Source: Pectobacterium punjabense
GTDB lineage: Bacteria; Pseudomonadota; Gammaproteobacteria; Enterobacterales; Enterobacteriaceae
DNA length: 64,000 nt
NCBI RefSeq assembly: GCF_012427845.1
Contig: NZ_CP038498.1
Span: 186,001-250,000 of the forward strand
Reading direction: 5' to 3'
Of this stretch, positions 31,508-41,885 are shown one piece after another. The position numbers and the translations under genes are program-made. The first letter of the stretch is position 1, and each line of letters opens with the position of its first letter. The notes beneath the pieces were generated by a model, which worked only from the letters and a program-made list of their open reading frames with translations, was not told where the DNA came from and did not search any database.

Positions 31508-33358
31508 ATGCCTAAGTACCGTTCAGCCACCACCACACACGGCCGTAATATGGCCGGTGCCCGAGCCTTGTGGCGCGCCACCGGGATGACCGACAATGAT
31601 TTTGGTAAACCCATTATCGCGGTGGTTAACTCCTTCACCCAATTCGTGCCCGGCCACGTGCACTTGCGCGATTTGGGGAAACTGGTTGCCGAGCAAATCG
31701 AAGCTTCTGGTGGTGTCGCGAAAGAATTCAACACGATCGCAGTGGACGACGGCATTGCCATGGGTCACGGCGGTATGCTCTATTCTCTGCCTTCCCGTGA
31801 ACTGATTGCCGATTCGGTAGAATACATGGTGAATGCCCACTGTGCAGATGCGATGGTGTGTATCTCCAACTGCGACAAAATCACCCCAGGGATGTTGATG
31901 GCATCGCTGCGCCTGAATATTCCCGTGATTTTCGTTTCTGGCGGCCCGATGGAAGCGGGGAAAACCAAATTATCCGATCAGATCATCAAGCTGGATCTGG
32001 TCGATGCGATGATCCAGGGCGCAGATCCGAAAGTCTCCGATGAACAGAGCGATCAGATCGAGCGTTCTGCCTGCCCGACCTGTGGTTCCTGCTCTGGTAT
32101 GTTTACCGCCAACTCCATGAACTGCCTGACTGAAGCACTGGGCCTGTCTCAGCCAGGTAACGGTTCGCTGCTGGCGACACACGCTGACCGTAAGCAACTG
32201 TTCCTGAATGCAGGCAAACGCATTGTTGGTCTGGCGAAGCGCTACTACGAGCAGGATGATGAGAGCGTGCTGCCACGTAACATCGCCAATAAAGCTGCTT
32301 TTGAAAATGCCATGATTCTGGATATCGCGATGGGTGGCTCCACCAATACCGTCCTGCACCTGCTGGCGTCAGCGCAGGAAGGCGAAGTGGACTTCACCAT
32401 GACAGATATCGACAGGCTGTCACGCCAGGTTCCACATCTGTGTAAGGTGGCGCCGAGTACGCAGAAATACCACATGGAAGACGTACACCGTGCAGGCGGC
32501 GTGATCGGCATTCTTGGCGAGTTGGACAGAGCCGGTCTGCTGAACCGTGAAGTGAAGAACGTGCTGGGCAAAACGCTGCCGGAAACGCTGGAAGCTTATG
32601 ACGTCATGCTGACACAGGATGAAAGTGTGAAAAGCATGTATTCCGCTGGCCCGGCGGGTATTCGCACGACCAAAGCATTTTCTCAGGATTGCCGCTGGGA
32701 TTCACTGGATACCGATCGTCAGGAAGGCTGTATTCGTTCCCGCGAGTTTGCCTACAGTCAGGATGGTGGTCTGGCCGTGCTGTACGGCAATCTGGCAGAG
32801 AATGGTTGTATCGTGAAAACCGCTGGCGTGGATGAAGGTAGCCTGGTATTCCGCGGTCCGGCGAAAGTTTATGAAAGTCAGGATGATGCAGTAGACGCCA
32901 TTCTGGGCGGTAAGGTGGTGGCGGGTGATGTGGTTGTTATTCGCTATGAAGGGCCGAAAGGCGGGCCGGGCATGCAGGAAATGCTGTATCCGACCACCTA
33001 CCTGAAATCGATGGGGTTAGGTAAAAGCTGTGCGCTGATCACTGATGGGCGCTTCTCTGGCGGTACCTCTGGTCTGTCTATCGGCCATGCGTCTCCTGAA
33101 GCGGCCAGCGGCGGCACCATTGCTCTGGTACAGGATGGAGACATCATTGCGATTGATATTCCGAACCGTAGTATTGCGCTGGTTCTGGATGACAATGAGT
33201 TAGCGAGCCGCCGCGCAGCGGAAGAGGCGAGAGGCGAACAGGCCTGGACGCCACATAATCGTGAACGTCAGGTTTCTTTTGCGCTACGTGCGTACGCCAG
33301 CCTGGCAACCAGCGCAGATAAAGGCGCTGTGCGGGATAAAAGCAAGCTGGGAGGCTAA
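31508..33358 (+). CDS. ilvD: dihydroxy-acid dehydratase
   Basis: 616-residue Fe-S dehydratase that converts dihydroxyvalerates to 2-oxo acids in Ile and Val synthesis. The cluster ligands are in the family blocks [11 protein letters not shown] (Cys122) and [16 protein letters not shown] (about 192-207), and the C-terminal active-site loop [14 protein letters not shown] is at about 513-526. Length and sequence agree with E. coli IlvD (616 aa). It is followed directly by ilvA with TAATG overlap or near-overlap. Confidence 0.97.
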   Translation: MPKYRSATTTHGRNMAGARALWRATGMTDNDFGKPIIAVVNSFTQFVPGHVHLRDLGKLVAEQIEASGGVAKEFNTIAVDDGIAMGHGGMLYSLPSRELIADSVEYMVNAHCADAMVCISNCDKITPGMLMASLRLNIPVIFVSGGPMEAGKTKLSDQIIKLDLVDAMIQGADPKVSDEQSDQIERSACPTCGSCSGMFTANSMNCLTEALGLSQPGNGSLLATHADRKQLFLNAGKRIVGLAKRYYEQDDESVLPRNIANKAAFENAMILDIAMGGSTNTVLHLLASAQEGEVDFTMTDIDRLSRQVPHLCKVAPSTQKYHMEDVHRAGGVIGILGELDRAGLLNREVKNVLGKTLPETLEAYDVMLTQDESVKSMYSAGPAGIRTTKAFSQDCRWDSLDTDRQEGCIRSREFAYSQDGGLAVLYGNLAENGCIVKTAGVDEGSLVFRGPAKVYESQDDAVDAILGGKVVAGDVVVIRYEGPKGGPGMQEMLYPTTYLKSMGLGKSCALITDGRFSGGTSGLSIGHASPEAASGGTIALVQDGDIIAIDIPNRSIALVLDDNELASRRAAEEARGEQAWTPHNRERQVSFALRAYASLATSADKGAVRDKSKLGG

Positions 33359-33363
33359 TGCTG

Positions 33364-34908
33364 ATGGCTGTGTCACAACCTCTTCCTGCCGCGCCGGGAG
33401 GCGCGGAGTACCTGAGGGCGATCTTGCGGTCGCCAGTGTATGAAATCACGCAGGTCACACCGCTGGAGAAGATGGAGAAGATCTCTTCGCGGCTGGGGAA
33501 TGTCATTCTGGTAAAACGTGAGGACAGACACGCGGTGCACAGCTTTAAGCTGCGCGGTGCGTACGCGATGATGGCGGGTCTGAGCGATGAACAAAAATCA
33601 CACGGTGTGGTAACGGCATCAGCCGGTAACCATGCGCAAGGGGTCGCGCTCTCATCCAGCAAGCTGGGGATTAAATCGCTGATTGTGATGCCGGTGGCGA
33701 CAGCCGACATTAAGGTGGATGCCGTGCGTGGTTTTGGCGGGGAAGTGCTGTTACACGGCGCTAACTTTGATGAAGCCAAAGCCAAGGCGATTGAACTGTC
33801 AGAGCAGCAGCATATGACCTTTCTGCCGCCGTTCGATCATCCTGCGGTGATTGCCGGACAAGGTACGCTGGCACTGGAATTGCTACAGCAGGATGCCCAC
33901 CTGGATCGCGTGTTTGTGCCAGTCGGTGGTGGTGGCTTGGCTGCCGGTGTTGCTGTGCTGATTAAGCAACTGATGCCGCAGATTCAGGTGATCGGCGTGG
34001 AGGCGGAAGATTCCGCCTGTCTGCGAGCGGCGCTGGATGCTGGGCAACCGGTCGATCTGCCACGTGTTGGGCTGTTTGCCGAAGGCGTGGCGGTGAAGCG
34101 CATCGGCAATGAAACTTTCCGCCTGTGCCGGGAATATCTGGATGACGTGATTACCGTCGACAGCGATGCAATCTGTGCGGCAGTGAAAGACCTGTTCGAA
34201 GACGTCCGTGCGATTGCGGAACCGTCTGGCGCGTTGGCGTTGGCGGGGATGAAAAAATATATCCAACAGCATCAGATTCAGGGTGAGCGTTTGGCTCATA
34301 TCCTGTCTGGTGCAAACGTCAACTTCCACGGATTGCGTTACGTTTCCGAACGCTGCGAACTGGGCGAACAGCGTGAAGCCTTGCTGGCTGTGACGATCCC
34401 CGAAAAACAGGGAAGCTTCCTGAAATTTTGCCAACTGCTGGGTGGTCGCTCTGTCACTGAGTTCAACTATCGTTATGCGGATGCCAAAGACGCCTGCATT
34501 TTTGTTGGTGTGCGTTTGACGCGAGGCTATGCGGAGCGGCAGGAAATTATCGCTGAGCTTTCCGCAGACGGTTATGAAGTGGTGGATTTGTCCGATGATG
34601 AAATGGCGAAGCTGCATGTGCGCTACATGGTCGGCGGACGGCCTTCCAAACCACTACAGGAACGGCTGTACAGCTTTGAATTCCCAGAGTCACCGGGTGC
34701 GTTGCTTAAGTTCCTGCATACGCTGGGGACGCACTGGAATATTTCTCTGTTCCATTACCGCAGCCACGGCACAGATTTTGGCCGCGTGCTGGCCGCGTTC
34801 GAGTTGGATGAAGGCGATCGGGAATTCGAGCAGCACTTACAGGCGCTGGGCTATGAATGCCATGACGAAACCAATAATCCGGCGTTCCGCTTCTTTTTAG
34901 CGGGTTAA
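33364..34908 (+). CDS. ilvA: biosynthetic threonine deaminase
   Basis: 514-residue PLP enzyme, L-threonine to 2-oxobutyrate, the committed step to isoleucine. Catalytic Lys62 is in VHSFKLRGAY, the glycine-rich phosphate loop is VPVGGGGLAAG (about 183-193), and two C-terminal ACT-like domains (about 335-514) give isoleucine feedback inhibition, distinguishing it from catabolic TdcB. ATGs at 33358 and 33364 are in frame; the GGGAGG site (33349-33354) is best spaced for 33364, which gives the E. coli length. It ends the ilv operon; ilvY and ilvC do not follow as they do in E. coli. Confidence 0.96.
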   Translation: MAVSQPLPAAPGGAEYLRAILRSPVYEITQVTPLEKMEKISSRLGNVILVKREDRHAVHSFKLRGAYAMMAGLSDEQKSHGVVTASAGNHAQGVALSSSKLGIKSLIVMPVATADIKVDAVRGFGGEVLLHGANFDEAKAKAIELSEQQHMTFLPPFDHPAVIAGQGTLALELLQQDAHLDRVFVPVGGGGLAAGVAVLIKQLMPQIQVIGVEAEDSACLRAALDAGQPVDLPRVGLFAEGVAVKRIGNETFRLCREYLDDVITVDSDAICAAVKDLFEDVRAIAEPSGALALAGMKKYIQQHQIQGERLAHILSGANVNFHGLRYVSERCELGEQREALLAVTIPEKQGSFLKFCQLLGGRSVTEFNYRYADAKDACIFVGVRLTRGYAERQEIIAELSADGYEVVDLSDDEMAKLHVRYMVGGRPSKPLQERLYSFEFPESPGALLKFLHTLGTHWNISLFHYRSHGTDFGRVLAAFELDEGDREFEQHLQALGYECHDETNNPAFRFFLAG

Positions 34909-34930
34909 GTACGAAAGATTGGAAGAAATA

Positions 34931-34966
34931 AAAAACACGGCGGAATGTTCGCCGTGTTTTTTTATT
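34931..34966. terminator. ilv operon terminator
   Basis: Stem ACACGGCG / CGCCGTGT with a seven-base loop, A-run before and T7 after. The symmetric tracts allow it to serve both ilvA and the convergent PTS gene. Confidence 0.92.
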
Positions 34967-34991
34967 GCCGTGCGGATCAGAATGTTATGGC

Positions 34992-36359
34992 CTATCTGGA
35001 CGCTCTGACAACCAGCATGTAGGTCAGAGTAAAAGAAAGCACGATGGCGATGGCCATACCGGAGATGGCATAGCTAAAGTACGGACCGATATACGCTGGC
35101 AGGCTGAAAATACTCGACAGAATGTAGCCATATAGCCGGACACCGAAGTACGCGATGAAGGCCGAGGCAATGGAGCTGGCAATAGTGGCGGAGATAAACG
35201 CTTTTTTGTACTTGGTCAGTACGCCGAAGAGTGCAGGTTCGGTAATTCCGAGCAGCGCGGAAACCCCAGCAGATAGCACGACAGATTTGTCCTGACGGGT
35301 TTTGGCATGGAAGTAAATGGCAAATGTTGCCCCAGCAATCGCCATATTCGCCATACACATCATTGGCATCAGCATATCAAAGCCCTGATTGCTGAAATTT
35401 TGCAGCGCAATCGGCGTCATCGCGTGATGCATGCCAGTCAGGATAGCGACAGGCCGAATCGCACCGACCACGAAACCAGCAAAGATAGACGACACATCGA
35501 ACAGGCTCTGAATAAACAGCGCCAGCAGTTTACCGAGGTAGATCCCGAATGGCCCGATAACCGTGAGCGACACCAGTGCGGCGATAAACAGCGTCAGCGT
35601 TGGGGTAAACACGGTTTTCAGCACCGAAGGCATGATGCGGTCGACCCAACGATGGATATAGCTCAGAGCCAGCACGGAGAAAATCACTGGGATGACGCTA
35701 GCAGCATAGTTGAACACCGGAATGGGTAGCACACCGATGAAGTAAAAGGCGCTGACCGCATTAGGGCTATTGCTGGCTAGTGCCTTCGCCGCTTCTATCA
35801 ACGACGGGTACATCAGGCAGGCGGCGACAGCCGCTGCCAGATATTCGCTTGTTTTAAATATCCTGGCTGCGGAGATGGCGAGGAAGAAAGGTAAGAAATA
35901 GAACACACCGCTGGCGATCAGGTCGAGAACGATAACGGTGTCGGTTTTGGCAGAGACCACTTTCAAGGCGATCAGTCCTGCCAGCAGCCCTTTGATCATC
36001 CCTGCACCTGCGATAGCGGGCACGATAGGGCCAAATACGCCAGAAACCGTATCCATGAACAGCGAGATCAGCCCTTTTTTCTGCTTCTGCGCGTCTGGCT
36101 GTGCCGTAGCGGTAGGAGAAAGCTGCGCGTTCAACAGTTCATAATACTCATTAACCTGCGGCCCGATAATAATCTGAAATTGTTCACTCTGGTGTTGTGC
36201 ACCTAATATCCCAGGCAGGTTTTTGATTGCGTCGGTTTGTACTTTACTTTCATCAATTAAATCAAACCGAAGCCGCGTCATACAGTGCCAGGCTTTATTT
36301 ATATTATCGTTTCCGCCAACCAGTTTAATGATTGACTGAATAACCTCATTTTTTCCCAT
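34992..36359 (-). CDS. PTS system EIIBC component (glucose/sucrose/beta-glucoside superfamily)
   Basis: 455-residue sugar phosphotransferase permease. The N-terminal EIIB domain (1-80) carries the phosphorylation-site cysteine Cys26 in HCMTRLRF; a short linker leads to an EIIC domain with about ten hydrophobic segments and the substrate-site motif GITEP at 371-375. There is no EIIA domain, so it must borrow one, most likely Crr. It resembles sucrose, trehalose and N-acetylmuramate permeases but I cannot assign the sugar, and no phosphoglycosidase gene is nearby. It diverges from a sugar-acid dehydratase and a GntR regulator; a strong CRP site lies 93 bases upstream. Confidence 0.85.
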   Translation of the reverse strand: MGKNEVIQSIIKLVGGNDNINKAWHCMTRLRFDLIDESKVQTDAIKNLPGILGAQHQSEQFQIIIGPQVNEYYELLNAQLSPTATAQPDAQKQKKGLISLFMDTVSGVFGPIVPAIAGAGMIKGLLAGLIALKVVSAKTDTVIVLDLIASGVFYFLPFFLAISAARIFKTSEYLAAAVAACLMYPSLIEAAKALASNSPNAVSAFYFIGVLPIPVFNYAASVIPVIFSVLALSYIHRWVDRIMPSVLKTVFTPTLTLFIAALVSLTVIGPFGIYLGKLLALFIQSLFDVSSIFAGFVVGAIRPVAILTGMHHAMTPIALQNFSNQGFDMLMPMMCMANMAIAGATFAIYFHAKTRQDKSVVLSAGVSALLGITEPALFGVLTKYKKAFISATIASSIASAFIAYFGVRLYGYILSSIFSLPAYIGPYFSYAISGMAIAIVLSFTLTYMLVVRASR

Positions 36360-36451
36360 GGAATAAACCCCTGCATAGCACTATGTTATTTTTGGTCAAA
36401 TCATTCCCGCTGATAATAAGAAACTAAAAATAAAAAAACAAACCAATAAAA

Positions 36452-36467
36452 TATGAACTTCATCACA
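36452..36467. promoter_or_regulatory. candidate CRP-cAMP site
   Basis: TATGA-ACTTCA-TCACA matches TGTGA-N6-TCACA at nine of ten defined positions. It is 93 bases from the PTS start and suitably placed to activate that gene, as expected for a PTS sugar operon. Confidence 0.6.
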
Positions 36468-36534
36468 TGATTAGGTGATTTAGGGGTTTTTGTTGCCAAT
36501 AACTGATAATTGGTCTGGTTTTTTGTTTAATTTA

Positions 36535-36552
36535 TTGGTTTTTTCAAACCAA
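36535..36552. promoter_or_regulatory. candidate GntR operator, inverted repeat
   Basis: TTGGTTT-TTTC-AAACCAA, a perfect seven-base inverted repeat. Related half-sites occur at 36440-36449 (AAACCAATAA) and in CCAAT-N8-ATTGG at 36496-36513, all within the divergent PTS/dehydratase promoter region. The adjacent GntR/UTRA protein is the likely ligand. Confidence 0.55.
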
Positions 36553-36680
36553 AATAATTCTTTTAAAGAATAGGTTTACAATAAAAGAAAAAATAAGTAG
36601 AAAACAAAAAAAGAAACTGATTTTAGACTGTGTTTTTACCGGGTATGGCTATTTCGGTAAGCACATCGGAGGATATTTTT

Positions 36681-37880
36681 TTGTTGCCGACAATCATCAC
36701 TGACATTGAATGTCTCGTTACCCGCCCCGACCGTCATAATTTAGTGACGGTGGTGGTTCATACGGATAAAGGCGTTACGGGTTATGGGTGTGCGACTTTC
36801 CAGCAACGTCCGCTAGCCGTAAAGGCGATGGTGGACGAGTACCTCAAACCGCTTTTAGTGGGAAGAGATGCTAACCATATCGAAGATCTGTGGCACATGA
36901 TGATGGTCAACGCTTATTGGCGTAATGGGCCGGTTATCAACAATGCCGTTGCAGGCGTTGATATGGCGCTGTGGGACATCAAGGGTAAGCTGGCGGATAT
37001 GCCGCTCTATCATCTGTTTGGTGGGAAATCTCGCGATGCGATTGCCGCTTACAGCCATGCTGCCAGCGATACGCTGGATGGACTCTATCAGGAAGTAGAA
37101 CGGCTCTATGCGCAAGGCTATCGTCATATCCGCTGCCAGTTAGGGTTTTATGGTGGTAATCCTGACTCGCTGCACAGCACGCGACAGCCAACAGAGGGAG
37201 CCTATTACGATCAGGATCAGTATATGGCTAACACGCTTGCCATGTTCCGTGCTTTGCGGGAGGAATACGGCGATCGTTTCCATATCCTGCATGATGTCCA
37301 TGAACGTTTATTCCCGAATCAGGCAGTACAGTTCGCTAAAGCGGTAGAAACTTATCGTCCCTATTTTATCGAAGATATTTTGCCGCCTGCACAAAATGAG
37401 TGGCTGGCGCAGATCCGCAGTCAGAGTGCGGTGCCGCTGGCGACGGGAGAGCTGTTTAACAATCCCGCCGAGTGGCAGAATTTGGTGATTAACCGTCAGG
37501 TTGATTTCATTCGCTGTCATGTCTCACAGATTGGCGGGATTACGCCAGCGCTGAAACTGGGCGCGTTCTGTCAGAACTTTGGCGTTCGGCTGGCGTGGCA
37601 TTGCCCACCGGATATGACGCCTATCGGCGCGGCGGTCAATATTCACCTCAATATCCACCTGCATAACGCCGCGATTCAGGAGTTTGTCGCTTACCCGGAA
37701 AATACCTGCAAGGTCTTCCCGCAGGCGGTGGAACCGGAGAATGGCTATCTGTACCCGATTGAGCGCCCCGGTATTGGCGTTGGGATCGATCTGGACGCGG
37801 CGCGGCAGTTCCCTGTCGTCTATCGTCCACATGAATGGACGCAGAGTCGCCTGCCGGATGGCACGATGCATACGCCTTAA
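36681..37880 (+). CDS. enolase-superfamily sugar-acid dehydratase (ManD/RspA-like)
   Basis: 399 residues from the TTG start preferred here. The N-terminal capping domain is followed by a TIM barrel with the metal ligands of the mannonate/gluconate dehydratase subgroup: Asp205 (HDVHERL, with His207), Glu231 (FIEDIL), Glu257 (TGELF) and catalytic His307 (WHCPPDMTP). Members dehydrate D-mannonate or D-gluconate, often slowly, so the physiological substrate is open. TTG at 36681 is eight bases after GGAGG (36668-36672) and gives family length; GTG 36630 and ATG 36645 are in-frame alternatives with poor ribosome sites. A partner of the divergent PTS gene and the following GntR gene. Confidence 0.85.
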   Translation: MLPTIITDIECLVTRPDRHNLVTVVVHTDKGVTGYGCATFQQRPLAVKAMVDEYLKPLLVGRDANHIEDLWHMMMVNAYWRNGPVINNAVAGVDMALWDIKGKLADMPLYHLFGGKSRDAIAAYSHAASDTLDGLYQEVERLYAQGYRHIRCQLGFYGGNPDSLHSTRQPTEGAYYDQDQYMANTLAMFRALREEYGDRFHILHDVHERLFPNQAVQFAKAVETYRPYFIEDILPPAQNEWLAQIRSQSAVPLATGELFNNPAEWQNLVINRQVDFIRCHVSQIGGITPALKLGAFCQNFGVRLAWHCPPDMTPIGAAVNIHLNIHLHNAAIQEFVAYPENTCKVFPQAVEPENGYLYPIERPGIGVGIDLDAARQFPVVYRPHEWTQSRLPDGTMHTP

Positions 37881-37886
37881 GCCGCA

Positions 37887-38600
37887 TTACGGCGACTGGC
37901 GAAAGGCCAAATTATCGAGATTTAAGGGGATGACGTAGGTACAGGTGTAGTTGATGTCGATGATATCGCTTGATTCGTACACGCGGCCGCCCTGTAAAAT
38001 GCCGCGATTCAGAATGTGCATCGCCGCCGTACCTTTCTTGCAACCCAGTAGCTCAGCCTGTGCTTTCGTGACGTTAACTGCCTGATAATGTGTCAGATAG
38101 TGTGAAATCGCATAGCCCTTGCTGAGCACATACTGCTGAATAGAACCTTCAATAATCTTCTGACTCATTTCCGGGAAGTCTGCGGCAGGCATTTTAGAGA
38201 TCTCGATCTGTACTTTGCGGCTATCGACATAACGTAACCGACTGAATTCCCAGATGAACGCATTTTCACCGATCGCAAATACCTGCTGCTCCTCTCGATT
38301 CGGTAGCCGTTTATGTAGGCTAAGCAGGCGAGATGAAATCTGAGTAAATTTCTTTTCGGTAATCGAGTTATAAACCAGCGGGTTACTGCGAACACCCTGA
38401 TTAATAAAGTTACCAGAACCTTGCACCATATTGATCGCGCCGATACTGGCAAGTTTTTCCAGCGCCTGACGAATAGTGAAGCGCGACACGCCGTATTCTT
38501 CCGCCAGCTGGCGCTCTGGCGGCAGTTTTTCTGGGAGCGGATCGGTGTGCTGATAGATTTTGCTCAGTAAATCCTGCGCGATGAAATCTTTCTTTTTCAT
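37887..38600 (-). CDS. GntR-family (HutC/UTRA) transcriptional regulator
   Basis: 237 residues: an N-terminal winged helix (PPERQLAEEYGVSRFTIRQAL, about residues 27-47) and a C-terminal UTRA ligand domain (about 80-230) as in HutC, TreR and NagR. UTRA regulators typically sense phosphorylated sugars or small metabolites and are often local repressors. It converges on the dehydratase with six bases between stops. The ATG at 38600 (MKKKDFIAQDLL) is chosen over a TTG four codons upstream. Its operators are probably the TTGG/CCAA inverted repeats between the PTS and dehydratase genes. Confidence 0.88.
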   Translation of the reverse strand: MKKKDFIAQDLLSKIYQHTDPLPEKLPPERQLAEEYGVSRFTIRQALEKLASIGAINMVQGSGNFINQGVRSNPLVYNSITEKKFTQISSRLLSLHKRLPNREEQQVFAIGENAFIWEFSRLRYVDSRKVQIEISKMPAADFPEMSQKIIEGSIQQYVLSKGYAISHYLTHYQAVNVTKAQAELLGCKKGTAAMHILNRGILQGGRVYESSDIIDINYTCTYVIPLNLDNLAFRQSP

Positions 38601-38654
38601 GGGCGGTCTCAAAATGGCCTTGCCAGCGTGGCTGATAAGGCCGCTTGCGTTGGA

Positions 38655-39806
38655 TCAGTGGTGGCAGAAGTGATGAATAACCTGCGAAATCAGTTCCCGC
38701 GTCGGTTTGATAAACGCAGTATCAATGTATTCATCTGGCTGGTGCGCCTGCTCGATCGATCCAGGTCCCAGAACCAGCGTCGGACACAACGTCTGAATAA
38801 ACGGTGCCTCGGTACAGTAGTTCACGATTTCCGTTTTCGTCCCCAGCAGATTCTCCACGACCGATATCAGACGGTGATCCGGCGGGCACTCATAGCCGGG
38901 AATCGGCGGATGCAGTTCGCTGACGGTCAACCGACCCGGCCAGCGTTGGCTAACAGGCTCAAGCGCTTCAGACAGCAGTCCATCGAGATCGTTAAGCGTA
39001 ATACCCGGCAGCGGACGAATATCCATATGCAGTTCACAGCAGCCGCAGATACGGTTAGCGGCATCGCCGCCGTGAATGTGACCAAGGTTCATTGTGGGAT
39101 AAGGAATGTGGAAAATCGGGTTGTGATAGCGTTCCTGTAGCGTGTTACGCAGTACCAGCAAGTGGGAAATCGCTTCGTGCATCAGCTCAATCGCGTTCAC
39201 GCCGCGCGAAGGATCGCTGGAGTGGCCGGACTGTCCCTGAATACGGATCGCGTTGGACATGTGGCCTTTGTGCGCCCGCACCGGTTGCAGCGAGGTCGGT
39301 TCGCCGATGATGGCGCAGTCTGGGCGAATCTGCGTGGATTCGGAGAAATACTTGGCGCCTGCCATGGTTGTCTCTTCATCGGCAGTTGCCAGCACATAGA
39401 GCGGCTTCGTGAGCTTGGTGGGATCGATATCACGCAAGGCATCCAGGATAAAGGCAAAGAACCCTTTCATATCCGCTGTACCCAAGCCGTACAGCTTGTT
39501 GTCGTGTTCAGTCAGCGTGAAGGGGTCGCGCGTCCAGCGGCCATCGTCGAACGGGACGGTGTCGGTGTGCCCTGCCAACAATAAGCCACCTTTTCCTTCA
39601 CCAATCCGCGCCAGCATATTAAATTTATTGAGGGTGCCTGGCACCGGTTGGACTTCCACATGGAAGCCGAGATCGCCGAACCAGCCTGCCAGCAGGTTGA
39701 TTAAGGTATGATTACTTTGATCGAGCGCGCTGTCGGTGGCGCTGATGGACGGTGTGGCGATCAATGCCCGATATAGCTCAATAAAAGGGGGTAAATTCAT
39801 CTTCAC
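38655..39806 (-). CDS. argE: acetylornithine deacetylase
   Basis: 383-residue M20-family metallohydrolase that frees ornithine from N-acetylornithine. Metal and catalytic blocks are [14 protein letters not shown] (about 78-91), [11 protein letters not shown] (about 109-119), [11 protein letters not shown] (about 134-144) and the C-terminal His in NQAH-type [10 protein letters not shown]. The protein aligns end to end with E. coli ArgE (383 aa). It is transcribed divergently from argCBH across a shared ArgR operator. Confidence 0.96.
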   Translation of the reverse strand: MKMNLPPFIELYRALIATPSISATDSALDQSNHTLINLLAGWFGDLGFHVEVQPVPGTLNKFNMLARIGEGKGGLLLAGHTDTVPFDDGRWTRDPFTLTEHDNKLYGLGTADMKGFFAFILDALRDIDPTKLTKPLYVLATADEETTMAGAKYFSESTQIRPDCAIIGEPTSLQPVRAHKGHMSNAIRIQGQSGHSSDPSRGVNAIELMHEAISHLLVLRNTLQERYHNPIFHIPYPTMNLGHIHGGDAANRICGCCELHMDIRPLPGITLNDLDGLLSEALEPVSQRWPGRLTVSELHPPIPGYECPPDHRLISVVENLLGTKTEIVNYCTEAPFIQTLCPTLVLGPGSIEQAHQPDEYIDTAFIKPTRELISQVIHHFCHH

Positions 39807-39831
39807 TGTTGACAGCCTCTGGTTAGGATAG

Positions 39832-39870
39832 TATCAATATTCATGCATTTATTTTGAATAAAAATACAAT
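39832..39870. promoter_or_regulatory. paired ARG boxes (ArgR operator) of argE/argCBH
   Basis: Two 18-bp ARG boxes three bases apart. Box 2 (39853-39870) has TGAAT-AAAA-ATACA, one mismatch to the TGAAT-W4-ATTCA core; box 1 (39832-39849) has TCAAT-ATTC-ATGCA, three mismatches. Position between the divergent genes and the sequence itself match the E. coli argECBH operator. Confidence 0.9.
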
Positions 39871-40008
39871 AATGCTCGGCGAAAGGAAACCCAAAGGTGC
39901 GGCGATGACGATTCGTCACTTTCACTGAGTTTCGCGGGTGAACAGCGTACCGACGCTGGTGAACCCTGTTACCTGTTCCATAGATGAATAAGAAGGTATA
40001 CGGACCCC

Positions 40009-41013
40009 ATGCTGAATACGCTGATTGTTGGTGCAAGTGGTTATACCGGCGCTGAGCTTGCGCTCTACCTGAACCGTCACCCACAGATGAACATAACCGC
40101 TTTGATGGTTTCTGCGCAAAGTGTCGATGCAGGAAAATTGATTTCAGATTTACATCCGCAGCTCAAAGGCATCATTGATGTACCGGTAAAACCGCTGACC
40201 GATGTTGAAGAAGCGGCGAAAGGCGTGGATGTCGTTTTTCTGGCGACCGACCATAAAGTCAGCCACGATCTGGCCCCGGTTTTTCTGGCGGCAGGCTGCA
40301 CTGTTTTTGATTTGTCCGGCGCGTTCCGCGTACAGGATGCCGAATTTTATCGCCGCTATTATGGCTTCGAACATCAGCATCCTGACTGGCTGGCAAAAGC
40401 GGTTTACGGGCTGGCCGAATGGCGCGCGGAAAGCGTAAAACAGGCACAGTTGATTGCCGTACCGGGTTGTTATCCAACGGCTGCGCAACTGGCGCTGAAA
40501 CCGTTGCTGGATGCGCAATTATTGAATCCGGCTCAGTGGCCAGTGATTAATGCCGTCAGCGGCGTGAGTGGAGCAGGACGTAAAGCGTCGATGACCAACA
40601 GTTTCTGTGAAGTCAGTCTGCAACCATACGGTATTTTCAACCACCGTCATGAGCCTGAAATTTCAACACACCTCGGCACGCCAGTGATCTTCACGCCGCA
40701 TTTGGGCAACTTCGCTCGTGGCATTCTGGAAACCATCACTTGTCGCCTGCAACCGGGCGTAACCCAGCAGGATGTCGCCGAAGCTTATCACAACGCTTAC
40801 CACGATAAGCCGCTGGTTCGCCTGTATGATAAGGGCGTCCCGGCGCTGAAATCCGTTGTCGGCCTGCCGTTCTGCGATATCGGCTTCTCGGTTGACGGTG
40901 AGCACCTGATCGTGGTGGCAACCGAAGATAACCTGCTGAAAGGCGCGGCGGCACAGGCTGTGCAATGCATGAACATTCGTTTTGGTTTCCCTGAAACTCA
41001 ATCGTTAATTTAA
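40009..41013 (+). CDS. argC: N-acetyl-gamma-glutamyl-phosphate reductase
   Basis: 334-residue NADPH enzyme of arginine synthesis, third step. It has an N-terminal Rossmann motif [10 protein letters not shown] (8-17) and the nucleophile Cys154 in VPGCYPTA, the family signature. E. coli ArgC has the same length. First gene of argCBH, with about 140 bases of untranslated leader after the ArgR operator. Confidence 0.96.
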   Translation: MLNTLIVGASGYTGAELALYLNRHPQMNITALMVSAQSVDAGKLISDLHPQLKGIIDVPVKPLTDVEEAAKGVDVVFLATDHKVSHDLAPVFLAAGCTVFDLSGAFRVQDAEFYRRYYGFEHQHPDWLAKAVYGLAEWRAESVKQAQLIAVPGCYPTAAQLALKPLLDAQLLNPAQWPVINAVSGVSGAGRKASMTNSFCEVSLQPYGIFNHRHEPEISTHLGTPVIFTPHLGNFARGILETITCRLQPGVTQQDVAEAYHNAYHDKPLVRLYDKGVPALKSVVGLPFCDIGFSVDGEHLIVVATEDNLLKGAAAQAVQCMNIRFGFPETQSLI

Positions 41014-41050
41014 TCACTATTGGTCCCGACATTTCGAGGCGCGAAGCATA

Positions 41051-41824
41051 ATGAATCCGTTAATTATCAAGTTAGGTGGCGTTTTACTGGATAGCGAAGA
41101 AGCGCTGGAGCGTCTGTTTACCGCGCTGGTGGCTTACCGTCAGGAGCATCAGCGTCCGCTGGTGATTGTGCACGGTGGCGGTTGTCTGGTAGATGACCTG
41201 ATGAAGAAACTGTCGCTACCTGTCGTGAAGAAAAACGGTCTGCGCGTCACGCCTGCCGATCAGATCGACATCATCACTGGTGCGTTGGCGGGCTCCGCTA
41301 ACAAAACCCTGCTGTCATGGGCAAAGAAGCATGATATCAACGCGGTCGGCTTGTGCCTGGGCGATGGCGGCAGCACGACGGTCACGCAGCTCGATGAGTC
41401 TTTGGGCTTTGTGGGTAAAGCGGAAGCGGGATCGCCTGCGCTGCTGAACACGCTGTTGTCTGCGGGCTATCTGCCCGTCGTCAGCTCCATCGGGATTACG
41501 GCACAGGGCGACCTGATGAACGTCAACGCCGATCAGGCGGCGACGGCGCTGGCGCAAACGCTGGGTGCGGATTTAATCCTGCTGTCTGACGTGAGCGGTA
41601 TTCTGGACGGTAAAGGCCAGCGTATTGCCGAAATGACGGCAGAGAAAGCCGAGCAACTGATTGCTCAAGGCATCATCACCGATGGCATGATTGTTAAAGT
41701 TAATGCCGCGCTGGATGCCGCGCGTGCGCTAGGGCGTCCGGTTGATATCGCTAGTTGGCGTCATGCTGAGCAACTGCCTGCGCTGTTTAACGGCGTGGCG
41801 ATTGGTACACGTATTCTGGCGTAA
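41051..41824 (+). CDS. argB: acetylglutamate kinase
   Basis: 257-residue amino-acid kinase that phosphorylates N-acetylglutamate. It has the nucleotide-binding [10 protein letters not shown] block (5-14), the GGGCLVDDL substrate loop (about 43-51) and [11 protein letters not shown] (about 180-190). It lacks the N-terminal helix of arginine-inhibited kinases, as expected in enterobacteria, where control is by ArgR and ArgA. Confidence 0.96.
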   Translation: MNPLIIKLGGVLLDSEEALERLFTALVAYRQEHQRPLVIVHGGGCLVDDLMKKLSLPVVKKNGLRVTPADQIDIITGALAGSANKTLLSWAKKHDINAVGLCLGDGGSTTVTQLDESLGFVGKAEAGSPALLNTLLSAGYLPVVSSIGITAQGDLMNVNADQAATALAQTLGADLILLSDVSGILDGKGQRIAEMTAEKAEQLIAQGIITDGMIVKVNAALDAARALGRPVDIASWRHAEQLPALFNGVAIGTRILA

Positions 41825-41834
41825 GTCGTTTCTG

Positions 41835-41855
41835 GGTATGGCATGATGCCATACC
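41835..41855 (+). repeat. 21-bp perfect palindrome between argB and argH
   Basis: GGTATGGCAT-G-ATGCCATACC (41835-41855), 10-bp arms around one base, in the 61-base argB-argH gap. The arms could form an mRNA hairpin (with a small loop) that tunes argH expression or message stability. No T-tract follows, so it is not an intrinsic terminator. Confidence 0.55.
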
Positions 41856-41885
41856 AACATGAATTAAATTCTGGGAGTAATCGTT

